Source: Zhuqueibacter pondensis
GTDB lineage: Bacteria > Zhuqueibacterota > Zhuqueibacteria > Zhuqueibacterales > Zhuqueibacteraceae
Length of the DNA: 64,000 bases
Assembly: GCA_034505955.1 (NCBI GenBank)
Contig: JAPDQK010000002.1
Coordinates: 62,001 to 126,000, forward strand
Direction of reading: 5' to 3'
Part shown: one piece after another, positions 24,929 through 33,069 of the stretch
How positions within the stretch are numbered: position 1 is the first letter of the stretch
How the letters are laid out: every line of letters begins with the position of its first letter
Notes under the pieces: generated by a model
What the model was told of the DNA's origin: nothing
Seen by the model: only the letters and a program-made list of their open reading frames with translations
Databases searched by the model: none
Translations under genes and position numbers: made by a program

Positions 24929-25954
24929 TCAGTTCAGTTCGAGATATTTTTTGAACACCTTTCCCGCCATCGGCGCCGCATCCATTGCCCCGCGGCCATT
25001 TTCCAGAAACACCACCACTGCGATCTCCGGCTTTTCAAACGGCGCGAAGCCGGCAAACCAGGCATCGGTTTTGAATCCGAAATATTCCGAGGCCGTGCCG
25101 GTTTTGCCGGCAACGACAATGTTCGGCAATTGGGCTGCCGCGCCCGTCCCATACGCCACGCTTTGGTGCAAGCCTTCTTTGATTATTCGCAGTTCATCAC
25201 CGAAATGAATTGTGCCCACAAATTCAGGTCGAAATTTTTCCAATTCCTGCGGTGAGGTGGGATAAAATGGCCGATATAAAGATCCGCCGTTGGCCACAGC
25301 CGCAATCACCCGGAGCATTTGGATTGGCGTCACCGCCAGTGCGCGTGCCTGTCCCACGAGGAAATTGATTTTTTCCTCCTCGGAAACCCACTCCGGAATC
25401 TCTCCACAATCCTCGCCGACGACATTAATTCCGGTGCATTCCCCCAAATGAAATTGTCGCGCGGTTGATTGCAGCGCATCCACCGAAATGCTTTCGCCGG
25501 CCTGAAAGAAATAGGCATTGCAGGAGTTGGCGAGCGCTTGCAAAAGATTTTGCTCGCCATGCCCCTCGCGCAGCCAACAGCGGTAGGTGTTCCCGTGAAT
25601 TTCAACCTGCCCGTTACAGACAAACTGATCGGCAGGTTGGACAATGCCATTTTTTAGCAACGCCAGCGCCGTCACAATTTTGAAGGTCGAGCCTGGCCGC
25701 GTGGAGCTTTGCACTCCGAGTTTTTCATTCACCAGCGCCAGCACGAGTCCGTTGCGCGGGTTCATCGCCAGAATCGTGCCGGAACGACTGCCGAGAATTT
25801 TGGCGCATTTTTGTCGGAAAGTGAGCAGACGGGTGTAATCATTCGATGGGTTACTGCAAGACGATAGCAGGAGGAGAAAGACAACGAGTGAGAATACGAA
25901 GCTCAAATATTTCCTTCGCCCCCATAAGTTGAAGACGCCCGCTGATGAAATCAT
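24929..25954 (-). CDS. Penicillin-binding transpeptidase-domain lipoprotein
   Basis: 341 residues. The transpeptidase motifs are all present: STFK (about residues 89-92), SCN (144-146) and KTGT (284-287), as in class B PBPs and related beta-lactam-binding enzymes. The dimerisation/pedestal domain of PBP2/PBP3 is missing. ATG 25954 gives a clean lipoprotein signal (YLSFVFSLVVFLLLLSSC). The frame is open to a GTG at 26074 that overlaps the deoC stop (GTGA), which would add 40 residues before the signal; this is the main alternative. It probably cross-links peptidoglycan at the membrane surface. Its place after eutN-deoC has no obvious metabolic reason. Confidence 0.88.
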   Translation of the reverse strand: MISSAGVFNLWGRRKYLSFVFSLVVFLLLLSSCSNPSNDYTRLLTFRQKCAKILGSRSGTILAMNPRNGLVLALVNEKLGVQSSTRPGSTFKIVTALALLKNGIVQPADQFVCNGQVEIHGNTYRCWLREGHGEQNLLQALANSCNAYFFQAGESISVDALQSTARQFHLGECTGINVVGEDCGEIPEWVSEEEKINFLVGQARALAVTPIQMLRVIAAVANGGSLYRPFYPTSPQELEKFRPEFVGTIHFGDELRIIKEGLHQSVAYGTGAAAQLPNIVVAGKTGTASEYFGFKTDAWFAGFAPFEKPEIAVVVFLENGRGAMDAAPMAGKVFKKYLELN

Positions 25955-26070
25955 ATCCAAATGTTTTACCCAACAGCCAGAAACAGGCCGCTGAGATTTC
26001 TCTTGTCTTGTATGCCGCTTGAGTGGCATTCCACATTTCAGCCCCATGCCTTCAGCGATTTGGGGCGAAC

Positions 26071-26901
26071 TCACGCCGCCTGTTTTTTCTCGACAATCGC
26101 CACGCTGGCCGAGGCGCCAATTCGCGAAGCCCCGGCCTCGATCATCTGCGCGGCAGTCTCATATTCACGAATGCCACCGGCGGCCTTGACGCCAAGATGC
26201 GCTCCCACCACGCGCCGCATGAGTGCCACATCTTCCAGCTTTGCACCCGCCGGTCCAAAACCGGTCGAAGTTTTCACAAAATGCGCACCGGCTTCTTGTG
26301 ACAGGACGCACGCTTTGATTTTCTCTTCGTCGGTCAAATAACACGTTTCGATAATGACCTTGACCTGTGCCGGTGCTGAAGCACGCACCACATGAAAAAT
26401 ATCATGTGCAACGGCGTCATAGTCTCCTGATTTGAGCCGCCCGATGTTGATCACCATGTCGATTTCCGACGCGCCCTGTTCCACTGCCTGATGCGCCTCG
26501 AAGGCTTTGGTCTCCGTTGTGGTCGCGCCGAGTGGAAAGCCGACGACGGTACATACCAGCACACCAGTCCCGCGCAAAAGCTTGTAGCACAGCGGCACCC
26601 ACGTGGGATTGACACACACACTGGCGAAGCCGTACTCCGCCGCCTCCCGGCAGAGCTTTTCGATCTGCACTTGCGTGGCTTCGGCTTTTAGCAGCGTGTG
26701 ATCGATGGCTTTGGCCATGTCGCCGTGCAACGGGCCGAGGCCGGGATGAGCACTGACCCGCGCCGCGCCGTTGCCCACGATCTGCGCCACCACCTCGGTT
26801 TTGCAGTCCGGGCAAACCCAGCACCAGTTGCATTTCGGAGCCTTGGGCATCTGACCCAGCTCCTCGGTAATGATGCGGTTGATGCGTTCTTCCAAATTCA
26901 T
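26071..26901 (-). CDS. deoC: Deoxyribose-phosphate aldolase with microcompartment-targeting-like N terminus
   Basis: 276 residues; the catalytic core matches DeoC, which splits 2-deoxyribose 5-phosphate to glyceraldehyde 3-phosphate and acetaldehyde. It has Asp148 in EIDMVINIGRLKSGD, the Schiff-base Lys210 in FVKTSTGFG, and Lys239 in GVKAAGGI. The N-terminal 60 residues are extra. Residues 1-18 (MNLEERINRIITEELGQM) form an amphipathic helix like known encapsulation peptides, and residues 24-33 carry CxxCxxCxxC (CNWCWVCPDC), suited to an Fe-S cluster or zinc. It overlaps eutN by ATGA and is followed directly by the PBP gene. Confidence 0.94.
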   Translation of the reverse strand: MNLEERINRIITEELGQMPKAPKCNWCWVCPDCKTEVVAQIVGNGAARVSAHPGLGPLHGDMAKAIDHTLLKAEATQVQIEKLCREAAEYGFASVCVNPTWVPLCYKLLRGTGVLVCTVVGFPLGATTTETKAFEAHQAVEQGASEIDMVINIGRLKSGDYDAVAHDIFHVVRASAPAQVKVIIETCYLTDEEKIKACVLSQEAGAHFVKTSTGFGPAGAKLEDVALMRRVVGAHLGVKAAGGIREYETAAQMIEAGASRIGASASVAIVEKKQAA

Positions 26902-27173
26902 TCGACAACGTCGAGATTATCAATCACTCCCACAATCACCGCCTGCACCGGGATTTTCGGATTGTTGAGCAGCATGCGGGCGGCGCCGCCTTCGCGATTG
27001 ACCAGCACCAAATCCTGCGGTCCGGCGTCGACTTTATCCAATGCGATTATCGCCTCACCTTTCAGTGTCCGGCCGTCGAGATCGACCGGCTGCACGAGCA
27101 AAAGCTTATAACTTTTGAGATGTTGGTTTTTGATGGTGGACACCACGTCGCCCACCACGCGGCAGATGAGCAT
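26898..27173 (-). CDS. eutN: EutN/CcmL-type bacterial microcompartment vertex protein
   Basis: 91 residues, the usual size for the pentameric vertex family. Signature MLICRVVGDVVSTIKNQHLK, LLLVQPVDLDG, IALDKVDAGPQDLVLVNREG (the conserved D-x-V-GAG-ddvlv-reG region), and IPVQAVIVGVIDNLDVV. Such proteins cap the corners of microcompartment shells. AAGGA lies 7 bases before the ATG. It overlaps deoC by four bases (ATGA), so the two are co-expressed. No hexameric BMC-domain shell gene is in the window. Confidence 0.93.
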   Translation of the reverse strand: MLICRVVGDVVSTIKNQHLKSYKLLLVQPVDLDGRTLKGEAIIALDKVDAGPQDLVLVNREGGAARMLLNNPKIPVQAVIVGVIDNLDVVE

Positions 27174-27301
27174 GATTCGATCCTTGAGACTTGGTGCTGG
27201 TTGCGGGATGCAGTTGTTGGAATCGAGTGGCCGTCATCCAGGATCCAGCGACATGTTTAAAATAAGCACTTTTGGCCGGAATTGCAAATTGAAAATTGAT
27301 C

Positions 27302-28123
27302 TCAAAACCCGACCACGCCGATCCTGCCATTGACCACAACGAGCGCAATCGTTCCCTGACCACCGGCCAGCGTGCCGCGCAGGGAAGTGGGGGAACCGAC
27401 GGAATTCTTCAATACCAGATTGGAGAGACTGATGCCGCCATTGGTCACCGCCGCGGAAAACTCGGCGGAGGTGCTTTGCGGTATGGCAAGCTGAATATTG
27501 CCATTGACTGCACTCATTCGACAACTTCCCTGCACTGGCAATCGTAATTTAGCATCAATCTGGCCGTTGACCAGCTCGACCGACACACTGCCATAAATCT
27601 CGCGCAGCCAAACATTACCATTGACCAAGTTGATAGACAAATCATTTTCGAGCGAGTCGATTCTCACGTCACCGTTGACATTGTTGATCACGATCTTCCA
27701 GTGGATCGGCAGGCGGACATGATAGGTCACCTGATAATTCCGGCCATGACTATTATCCGGCTGCACGGTTTTGACCGTGACTTCATTCTGGGTGTCGGTG
27801 ACGCGCACTTCGAGATCGCTGAGATGCGCTTGTGCATCCGCCACGCTTTCCGAGCCAACCCGGCGTTCGCCCCAGATTTGCATCGCAGTCGCGACGGGCA
27901 CGCCAACAACATCAATCGGGCCATTGACGGCGCTCAAGTTGAGACGCTTCTGATTGCTGACCGCCACATCGAATAAAAAGGATTCCACTGCCGAAAAGTT
28001 GGTGTTGTCGACATTGCGCTCAGGATCGAGCACCTCCACACTGCAGGCGGAGAGCGCGAAGATGCTCAACAAGGAAAGCAAAAAGATTAGCGCGGCGCTT
28101 GTGTTTATCCGGATACGTTTCAT
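27302..28123 (-). CDS. DUF4097-type beta-helix lipoprotein
   Basis: 273 residues with a lipoprotein signal (LIFLLSLLSIFALSAC). The body shows repeated VNG/NGxI-type beta turns (LNLSAVNGPIDVVGV, INNVNGDVRIDSLENDLSIN, LVNGNVWLREIYGSVSVELV, MSAVNGNIQLAIPQ), the DUF4097/putative adhesin pattern that forms a beta-solenoid. It is upstream of eutN by 128 bp in the same direction, so transcription through both is possible. Molecular role unknown; members of this family often sit near envelope-stress regulators, none of which is adjacent here. Confidence 0.82.
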   Translation of the reverse strand: MKRIRINTSAALIFLLSLLSIFALSACSVEVLDPERNVDNTNFSAVESFLFDVAVSNQKRLNLSAVNGPIDVVGVPVATAMQIWGERRVGSESVADAQAHLSDLEVRVTDTQNEVTVKTVQPDNSHGRNYQVTYHVRLPIHWKIVINNVNGDVRIDSLENDLSINLVNGNVWLREIYGSVSVELVNGQIDAKLRLPVQGSCRMSAVNGNIQLAIPQSTSAEFSAAVTNGGISLSNLVLKNSVGSPTSLRGTLAGGQGTIALVVVNGRIGVVGF

Positions 28124-28139
28124 TTTCTTCTCCGTGTTC

Positions 28140-28380
28140 TCAGTATTTTGTCCCGAAGGGACATACGAAATTAGCCCAGAGATTTATCTCTGGGTCAAGG
28201 AATTGACCTCATCCACAAAGTCCCGAAGGGACGATTGATAAAAATCGTCTCATGTGTCTCATGAGCATCACAATAAAATTCAATCGTCCCTAACGGGACT
28301 TTGACTTGAAATTTTGGTTCTATCGTCCCACCAATGAATTGGTGGGCTATTGTCACATGTCCCTTTCGGGACAAAACCAA
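28140..28380. repeat. Hairpin-rich intergenic repeat (GTCCCGAAGGGAC family)
   Basis: Four short inverted units (tcccgaaggga near 28150 and 28222, cgtccctaacgggac near 28284, gtccctttcgggac near 28360) surround two longer hairpins, CCCAGAGATTTATCTCTGGG (28174-28193) and CCCACCAATGAATTGGTGGG (28329-28348). It fills the gap between the FecR and DUF4097 genes. It has the look of a REP-type bouquet; there is no coding capacity. Confidence 0.65.
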
Positions 28381-28430
28381 CATTGAAAGTGGATTTTGGC
28401 TTAACTTAAATTAACATAAAGCAGAAAACC

Positions 28431-29171
28431 TCAGCGCCTCAACCTTTCCATCGCGCTTTTCGCTTCACCGGCACGTTGTCCCGCCTCGGCGTTTTCACAT
28501 CCTTCCATTGCAACTCTTTCGAGCACAACTTTATAAGCGTCGATGGCCTGGCCAGGTTTACCCAATGCTTCAAAAGCCTTGCCGAGATAAAAATGAATCT
28601 CGCCGCAATCTTCAACATCTGGATATTTTGCCAGGATTTTGTGGAGCTTGACAATCGTATTCGGATAATAATCTTGCTCGAACAAAGCCTTGGCACCATT
28701 GGTTTCCTGCACCCAATTTTGCCGCTCCGGCAGACGCCCGTAGGGGCTTTCCGCAGCACGATGCGATGACCCGGCTTTCGACTCGCCATGGATCACGCTG
28801 ACATTGCCGATGCGCAGGCGGGTTTTCTCCAGGCGTGGCTCGATCCGGTTGACTTTTTGAGACATCAAATAGAGAAACAGCTCGCGCTCCGTAATCTTGC
28901 GCAAGTCGGCGATGTCCAAGATAGAGTAGCTACCGAGCCGAAAAGTGGAACCTTCGGCAGTTTCCAAAACGACAGCCGAGGCTTCGCCGGTCAAAATCGT
29001 GTCGATCTCCTCCAGCCTCATGCCGGCCACGGCTCGATGCCAGTTCTCTTCCATACCGCGCCGGATTTTCACCTCGCCGGTGAGGTTGATGATTTTGACG
29101 GCAGGCGCGGCAAACCCGAATGGCGCCAGGCCGACCAATGTGAAGATAACCAGTTGAATTCTTTTTGACAT
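28431..29171 (-). CDS. Exported FecR-domain protein with TPR-like C terminus
   Basis: 246 residues from ATG 29171, chosen because GGAGAG lies 9 bases upstream; an upstream start would put 16 odd residues before the signal. Signal peptide (IQLVIFTLVGLAPFGFAA), then a FecR-like domain at about 25-130 (VKIINLTGEVKIRRG, WHRAVAGMRLEEIDTILTGE, SAVVLETAEGSTFRLGSYSI). The C-terminal 80 residues look like tetratricopeptide helices (FYLGKAFEALGKPGQAIDAY). These periplasmic FecR proteins are usually structural or sensory. It follows the barrel/transglutaminase gene with an 84-bp gap. Confidence 0.82.
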   Translation of the reverse strand: MSKRIQLVIFTLVGLAPFGFAAPAVKIINLTGEVKIRRGMEENWHRAVAGMRLEEIDTILTGEASAVVLETAEGSTFRLGSYSILDIADLRKITERELFLYLMSQKVNRIEPRLEKTRLRIGNVSVIHGESKAGSSHRAAESPYGRLPERQNWVQETNGAKALFEQDYYPNTIVKLHKILAKYPDVEDCGEIHFYLGKAFEALGKPGQAIDAYKVVLERVAMEGCENAEAGQRAGEAKSAMERLRR

Positions 29172-29255
29172 TGCTTCACTCTCCAGTTTCGTAGAGCGTA
29201 GAGCGAGTTCGTACTTCACGCTTTATGCTTCTCGCTCCTCGCTTTCCGCTCTTCG

Positions 29256-30872
29256 TTATTCCACATCAATAATCCTCACCCAATTCTCGACAATGCCGCG
29301 CCGCAGGATGCTATCTTGCAAATACTCCAGCGCACCGGCTTTCCAGGCCTCCTCGAAGCCACTGGCGATAAGCGTGGTTTCAATCGGAATCCAAATTTCA
29401 CTATTGCCGCGCGCATTTTCGCGAACCACGTAGCGCTTCTCATTGTTGCTGATCAAATAGCCCTGGCTCACGGTCACGCCGGAATCGAACATCAGATAAA
29501 GATGGGCAATTTCTTTTTCCGGATCTTGCACTTCCACAAACGCCGTGTTGATTCCCAAGCTCTCCAGCAGCGAAGCATAGAGCACCGCGAGATCGTCACA
29601 GTCCCCGTGACGAAGATCAATGGTCTCCATCGCAAATTGCACGCGATCATCCTTGTAGAATGGAATATTGGGATCGCGATGATATCGCACGCCCATTTTC
29701 CCCAATGTTTCGAAGATGGTTTTTGCAATTTCGAGATTAGTCACGGCGAGGGAATCGCTTTCCGCATTTTCCTTTGCCAGCTTGCGGCTCAATTTTAAAA
29801 CCTGCTCGTCATCCGGCGTCACGAAGAAGCCGAGCTTGTCGATCTCGCCGTTCCAGGCATTGCGGTTATGCACCATGATCTCGGCGCTGACTTCTTTTTT
29901 GTGGGTGCTGCCGGCACGCGCTTCCACTTCGAGATCGAGTATCGCCGGTGCCCGCCGGGAAACTTCGCGCAGGTTCGCGCCGAAGATTGCGGTCACCGGA
30001 ATATCCCTGGTTTCGCCGCGCTCGAGGCGAATATATCCGCTGTCCTTGGGCCGCTCCGAGTAACCTTTGACCTGGCCTCGCACGTTGACTTCGATCGGAT
30101 AACCAGCCACATTTTTCACCGAGACCAGTGCCAGCGGATAGGTGTTGTAAAACTGATAATACGCCGGATAAATATCTTTGACGACGACGCGCGTGCCTTT
30201 GATTTGAAAGATTTCGCGTTTGCGGCCCCACATCAAACACAGCCCGAGGCCAAACTCGGGGCCGCTGCGATCTTCCCCGGCCTTGAAATTGACGAAGTGA
30301 TATTTCACATCAAAGTTCAGGGCAACCCAACTGGTCAAAACAAAATTGGCCCCGGCGCCGGCATACGCGCCGAATTGCATATCGGACTCGCCGCTCACTT
30401 CCTCGCCGGTGAATTGATTTTGCACCGTTACCGCGGTTGACCAATACGGCCCGGCGCCGCCGGCGAGATACGGTTGAAACGAGCTGGCATATCGGCTCGA
30501 CAGCAGGTCGTAACGCAAGCCCAAAAGAAACGGGATGATCGCCGAGACATCGACGTTTTCTCCGGCAAGATTGGTTGTTTCGCTGTGGATTCTGGCGACA
30601 GTTCCGAGGTTGAATTCAAGGAACCAATTGTTGTACATGCGGGAGAAAAAATAAAGCCACGATCCGACGCCGGCGACGTCGACAACTGCCTGCTCACTGC
30701 CGCTGCCTCCGGCGGAAACCTTGAAGCGCGTCGGTGTATTGGCGAGATTCCAATAACTCGCGCGGAATCCGATGCCGGAAGAGCGCGAGATGCCCTGGGC
30801 CAATGTTTCATGGCCGCAGCTCAGAGCTAGCGTTGTGATCAGCGATAGCGTTGCTTTAAAAGTGTGATTCAT
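29256..30872 (-). CDS. Outer-membrane barrel fused to a transglutaminase-like domain
   Basis: 538 residues. Signal peptide (LSLITTLALSCGHETLA), then residues 28-220 are an OMP-type beta-barrel (GIGFRASYWNLANTPTRFKV, SWLYFFSRMYNNWFLEFNLG, YLAGGAGPYWSTAVTVQ, GAYAGAGANFVLTSWVALNF). A beta-sandwich linker (about 230-340) follows, and then a transglutaminase/papain-like domain with Cys425 in RHGDCDDLAVLYASLLESLG, His457 and Asp463 as the likely triad. The barrel part is paralogous to the 221-residue protein encoded just upstream. The enzyme domain could be on either side of the outer membrane. The fusion is unusual. Confidence 0.82.
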   Translation of the reverse strand: MNHTFKATLSLITTLALSCGHETLAQGISRSSGIGFRASYWNLANTPTRFKVSAGGSGSEQAVVDVAGVGSWLYFFSRMYNNWFLEFNLGTVARIHSETTNLAGENVDVSAIIPFLLGLRYDLLSSRYASSFQPYLAGGAGPYWSTAVTVQNQFTGEEVSGESDMQFGAYAGAGANFVLTSWVALNFDVKYHFVNFKAGEDRSGPEFGLGLCLMWGRKREIFQIKGTRVVVKDIYPAYYQFYNTYPLALVSVKNVAGYPIEVNVRGQVKGYSERPKDSGYIRLERGETRDIPVTAIFGANLREVSRRAPAILDLEVEARAGSTHKKEVSAEIMVHNRNAWNGEIDKLGFFVTPDDEQVLKLSRKLAKENAESDSLAVTNLEIAKTIFETLGKMGVRYHRDPNIPFYKDDRVQFAMETIDLRHGDCDDLAVLYASLLESLGINTAFVEVQDPEKEIAHLYLMFDSGVTVSQGYLISNNEKRYVVRENARGNSEIWIPIETTLIASGFEEAWKAGALEYLQDSILRRGIVENWVRIIDVE

Positions 30873-30931
30873 TCCACCTCACGAGCTTTACATACCACTG
30901 TTGTAGTATTCTTTCAGCCAGGAACATCCGC

Positions 30932-31050
30932 ATGTCATTCCGTAGGAACAATGAGATGCAAACGTTATTTTCGTGGTAATCCTTTTTCGAATAGAATTCT
31001 GTGCTTGTGCGTAAAAGGATTCCCTACGGGCGTAGCCTCCTGAATGACAT
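30932..31050. repeat. Copy of the CCTACGG intergenic repeat family
   Basis: Begins ATGTCATTCCGTAGGAACA and ends in inverted form CCCTACGGGCGTAGCC...TGAATGACAT, so the ends can pair. It lies between the two paralogous barrel genes. Confidence 0.6.
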
Positions 31051-31130
31051 CGAACTGTTTCCAGAAAATGTTTTGCAGCACAGGCAACAAAATGCGATCT
31101 TCGATGTTCTTTCTATATTCCTCGAATTGA

Positions 31131-31796
31131 CTATCTTCGATGCTCGGGTTTATATCGCCCCCACATGAAACTGAATCCCAAGCCATAATCGAAGCCACTA
31201 TAATCGTGATTGACGTTGAAATCGACAAAGTGATATTTGACGTCAAAATTCAAGCCGACCCAGCTCGCCAGCATGAAATTCATGCCGGCGCCGGCGTACG
31301 CGCCGGGTTTGACTTTCGACTTGACGGTGACTTCGTCTTCATAGTACCGGTTTCGAATCTTCACGTCATGCAACCAATACGGCCCGGCACCATACGCGAT
31401 ATACGGTTGCAAAGCGCTGGGGCTATGTATGGATAACAGATTATGCCGAAACCCGAGCAGAACCGGAGTTACTGCCGTGACGTCGACATCTTCCCGGAAA
31501 GGAGTGATGCTCTCACTTTTGATGTTGCCGACCGCGCCCAGGCTGAACTCGAAAAAGGTTTGCGCTTCGACGCGCGAGAAGAAATACATCCAGCCGCCGG
31601 CGTTGCCGAAATCGACCGAGGTGTAGGCCGGATATTCAGAAACGATGATTTGCACGGGGCCGTTGTTCATATTCCAATAACTTCCACGCAGGCCGATGCC
31701 GGTGGATCTGACCGGCGTATGCGCCAATGCCGTGTCGCGCAAAATGCCCAGCATGATGACCATGGCGGTCAATGAGAAAAATGCCCGGCTTTTCAT
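31131..31796 (-). CDS. Outer-membrane beta-barrel protein, paralogue of the fusion protein's barrel
   Basis: 221 residues. Signal peptide (FSLTAMVIMLGILRDTALAH), then a short barrel closely parallel to residues 30-218 of the fusion protein downstream: STGIGLRGSYWNMNNGPVQI, GWMYFFSRVEAQTFFEFSLG, YIAYGAGPYWLHDVKI, GAYAGAGMNFMLASWVGLNF, FGLG/YGLG...LMWGR/FMWGR. It stops where the other continues into the linker. It is the first gene after a consensus promoter at 31811-31839, with AGGAGA before the ATG. Probably structural or a pore of unknown specificity. Confidence 0.82.
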   Translation of the reverse strand: MKSRAFFSLTAMVIMLGILRDTALAHTPVRSTGIGLRGSYWNMNNGPVQIIVSEYPAYTSVDFGNAGGWMYFFSRVEAQTFFEFSLGAVGNIKSESITPFREDVDVTAVTPVLLGFRHNLLSIHSPSALQPYIAYGAGPYWLHDVKIRNRYYEDEVTVKSKVKPGAYAGAGMNFMLASWVGLNFDVKYHFVDFNVNHDYSGFDYGLGFSFMWGRYKPEHRR

Positions 31797-31810
31797 TTTT
31801 GTTCTCCTGT

Positions 31811-31839
31811 ATTATACGGGATTTTCACGGATTTGTCAA
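31811..31839 (-). promoter_or_regulatory. Perfect sigma70 consensus promoter
   Basis: On the minus strand TTGACA (31834-31839), a 17-bp spacer and TATAAT (31811-31816). The ATG of the barrel gene is only 14 bases beyond the -10 box and AGGAGA lies directly after it, so the leader would be very short (about 7-8 nt by the usual TSS distance). Confidence 0.75.
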
Positions 31840-32114
31840 ATATTTTGCTTTGCAACAGCAGTGCCAATTTTCGCCGGCAGCAGGCTGGCCTGCCAAGGCT
31901 CCTTTTCTCCGGCAGTTAAGCAATGAGAAAACACCCAGATGGGAATCGCTTCATTGCGGGAAGTTTGGGGAAATGCGGAAATTTCCCGCAGAAGGATATG
32001 CGAGTGGCTAAGATGAAAATTTTTTCATACTACTTTCATCAAAAATTCATTTATAGCCCTTATCATAAAAAAAGTGTTTTATGAAATTATGCCGTGGACG
32101 AACGGAGCAATTTT
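31840..32114. other. Intergenic region between divergent genes
   Basis: About 275 bp beyond the promoter of the barrel gene. It is AT-rich towards 32040-32090. It should include the promoter of the 32115-33471 group but no convincing boxes were recognised. No gene seen. Confidence 0.4.
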
Positions 32115-32564
32115 ATGCAAAAAAGCCAAAGGGCAGACGCCCGTAGAGTTGTCGAGCTCCACTGCAAGGAACTCAAGAGCAAACAACAGATGACTCGAAT
32201 CGGATATTCAGACGATCGGGAGATGGTTTGGTTTCGATGCCATGGTTGCGGGATGAATCATGCTTTTCCAATTGCCACCATGGTGCGCGATGGCCTCGTC
32301 CCGCAGTCTAAAAAAGGAAAAACAGAAAACAACTCCGAACCAATCTCGAATACGCCGGTCGAATACCTGCCGTCCGGTGTGTATCAGGTTGGGCAGCGAA
32401 TTCATCATGCCGTTTTGGATGACATCGGCAGGATCATCTCTGAAAACACCGTGAACGGTCACGGCAAAATCGTCGTGGCCTTTGAAAAATCCGGAAAGAA
32501 AATTTTGGTGCACGGCCTGACCACCAGTTTGGAAGAATATGTGAATCACTTAAAATTTTGCTGA
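32115..32564 (+). CDS. Small cytosolic protein with CxxC and SH3/Tudor-like C terminus
   Basis: 149 residues from ATG 32115 (GGAG 8 bases upstream; a GTG seven codons earlier lacks a site). The N-terminal part has WFRCHGCGMNHAFPI with a CxxC and a His that may bind zinc. The C-terminal 60 residues (YQVGQRIHHAVLDDIGRIIS, KIVVAFEKSGKKILVHGLTT) follow the GdrV-H-xxfGxG...V.Fe..G.KkL pattern of DUF3553/PcrA C-terminal Tudor-like domains. The local function is not known. First of four closely packed plus-strand genes. Confidence 0.65.
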   Translation: MQKSQRADARRVVELHCKELKSKQQMTRIGYSDDREMVWFRCHGCGMNHAFPIATMVRDGLVPQSKKGKTENNSEPISNTPVEYLPSGVYQVGQRIHHAVLDDIGRIISENTVNGHGKIVVAFEKSGKKILVHGLTTSLEEYVNHLKFC

Positions 32565-32575
32565 TGAGGTTTCCC

Positions 32576-32845
32576 ATGACGGAAACAAAACCGGATAAGA
32601 ACGTCAAGGGGGGTAACAGCCTTAAACAGCTGATTCAACCGCCGATCGAAAACATGTTGATTGACCGCTTTTTTCGCGGCGATACGGAAAGCTATTTTTT
32701 GTTCCTCGACATTCTGGACAGCGCCCAAACCTGGACGGAGGCGGTGGATTTGGTCGATGAGGAAGCCATCCGGCGAGAGATTCATCCCACCACCTTGCCG
32801 GCGATGAAGTTCAAACGCCTGCTCAAGCGAAAGTTTGGTGTTTAG
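32576..32845 (+). CDS. Small uncharacterised protein
   Basis: 89 residues from ATG 32576 (GAGG 6 bases upstream). Acidic-basic, helical-looking, no Cys and no signal peptide: QPPIENMLIDRFFRGDTESY, FLDILDSAQTWTEAVDLVDE, and a basic end FKRLLKRKFGV. It sits 11 bp after the previous gene and 2 bp before the FmdB-type gene, so co-translation is likely. No family recognised. Confidence 0.6.
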   Translation: MTETKPDKNVKGGNSLKQLIQPPIENMLIDRFFRGDTESYFLFLDILDSAQTWTEAVDLVDEEAIRREIHPTTLPAMKFKRLLKRKFGV

Positions 32846-32847
32846 CC

Positions 32848-33057
32848 ATGCCGATCTACGAATATGCCTGTGCGCACTGCGGGCATTTTTTTGAAAAATT
32901 CCAAAGCATTCACGACGCTGCTGGCACAAACTGCGAGCAATGCGGCCGTCCGGCAAAACGTGTGATCTCGCGCTCGTCGTTCATCCTGCGCGGCACGGGC
33001 TGGTATGGAAGCGACTATAAAAAAGAAACGCCAGCGAAAAAGCCGGAGACGACCTGA
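32848..33057 (+). CDS. FmdB-family zinc-ribbon protein
   Basis: 69 residues with the family signature: MPIYEYACAHCGHFFEKFQS, a second CxxC in NCEQCGRPAKRVISRSSFIL, then GTGWYGSDY. These small putative regulatory proteins carry one zinc ribbon and a basic/aromatic tail; their role is unclear. It follows the preceding gene by only two bases. Confidence 0.9.
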   Translation: MPIYEYACAHCGHFFEKFQSIHDAAGTNCEQCGRPAKRVISRSSFILRGTGWYGSDYKKETPAKKPETT

Positions 33058-33069
33058 AGGATGTGTTTG

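Noticed and set aside
28140..28380. CRISPR array
   Set aside because: The units are palindromic, of unequal spacing and without constant direct repeats or cas genes.
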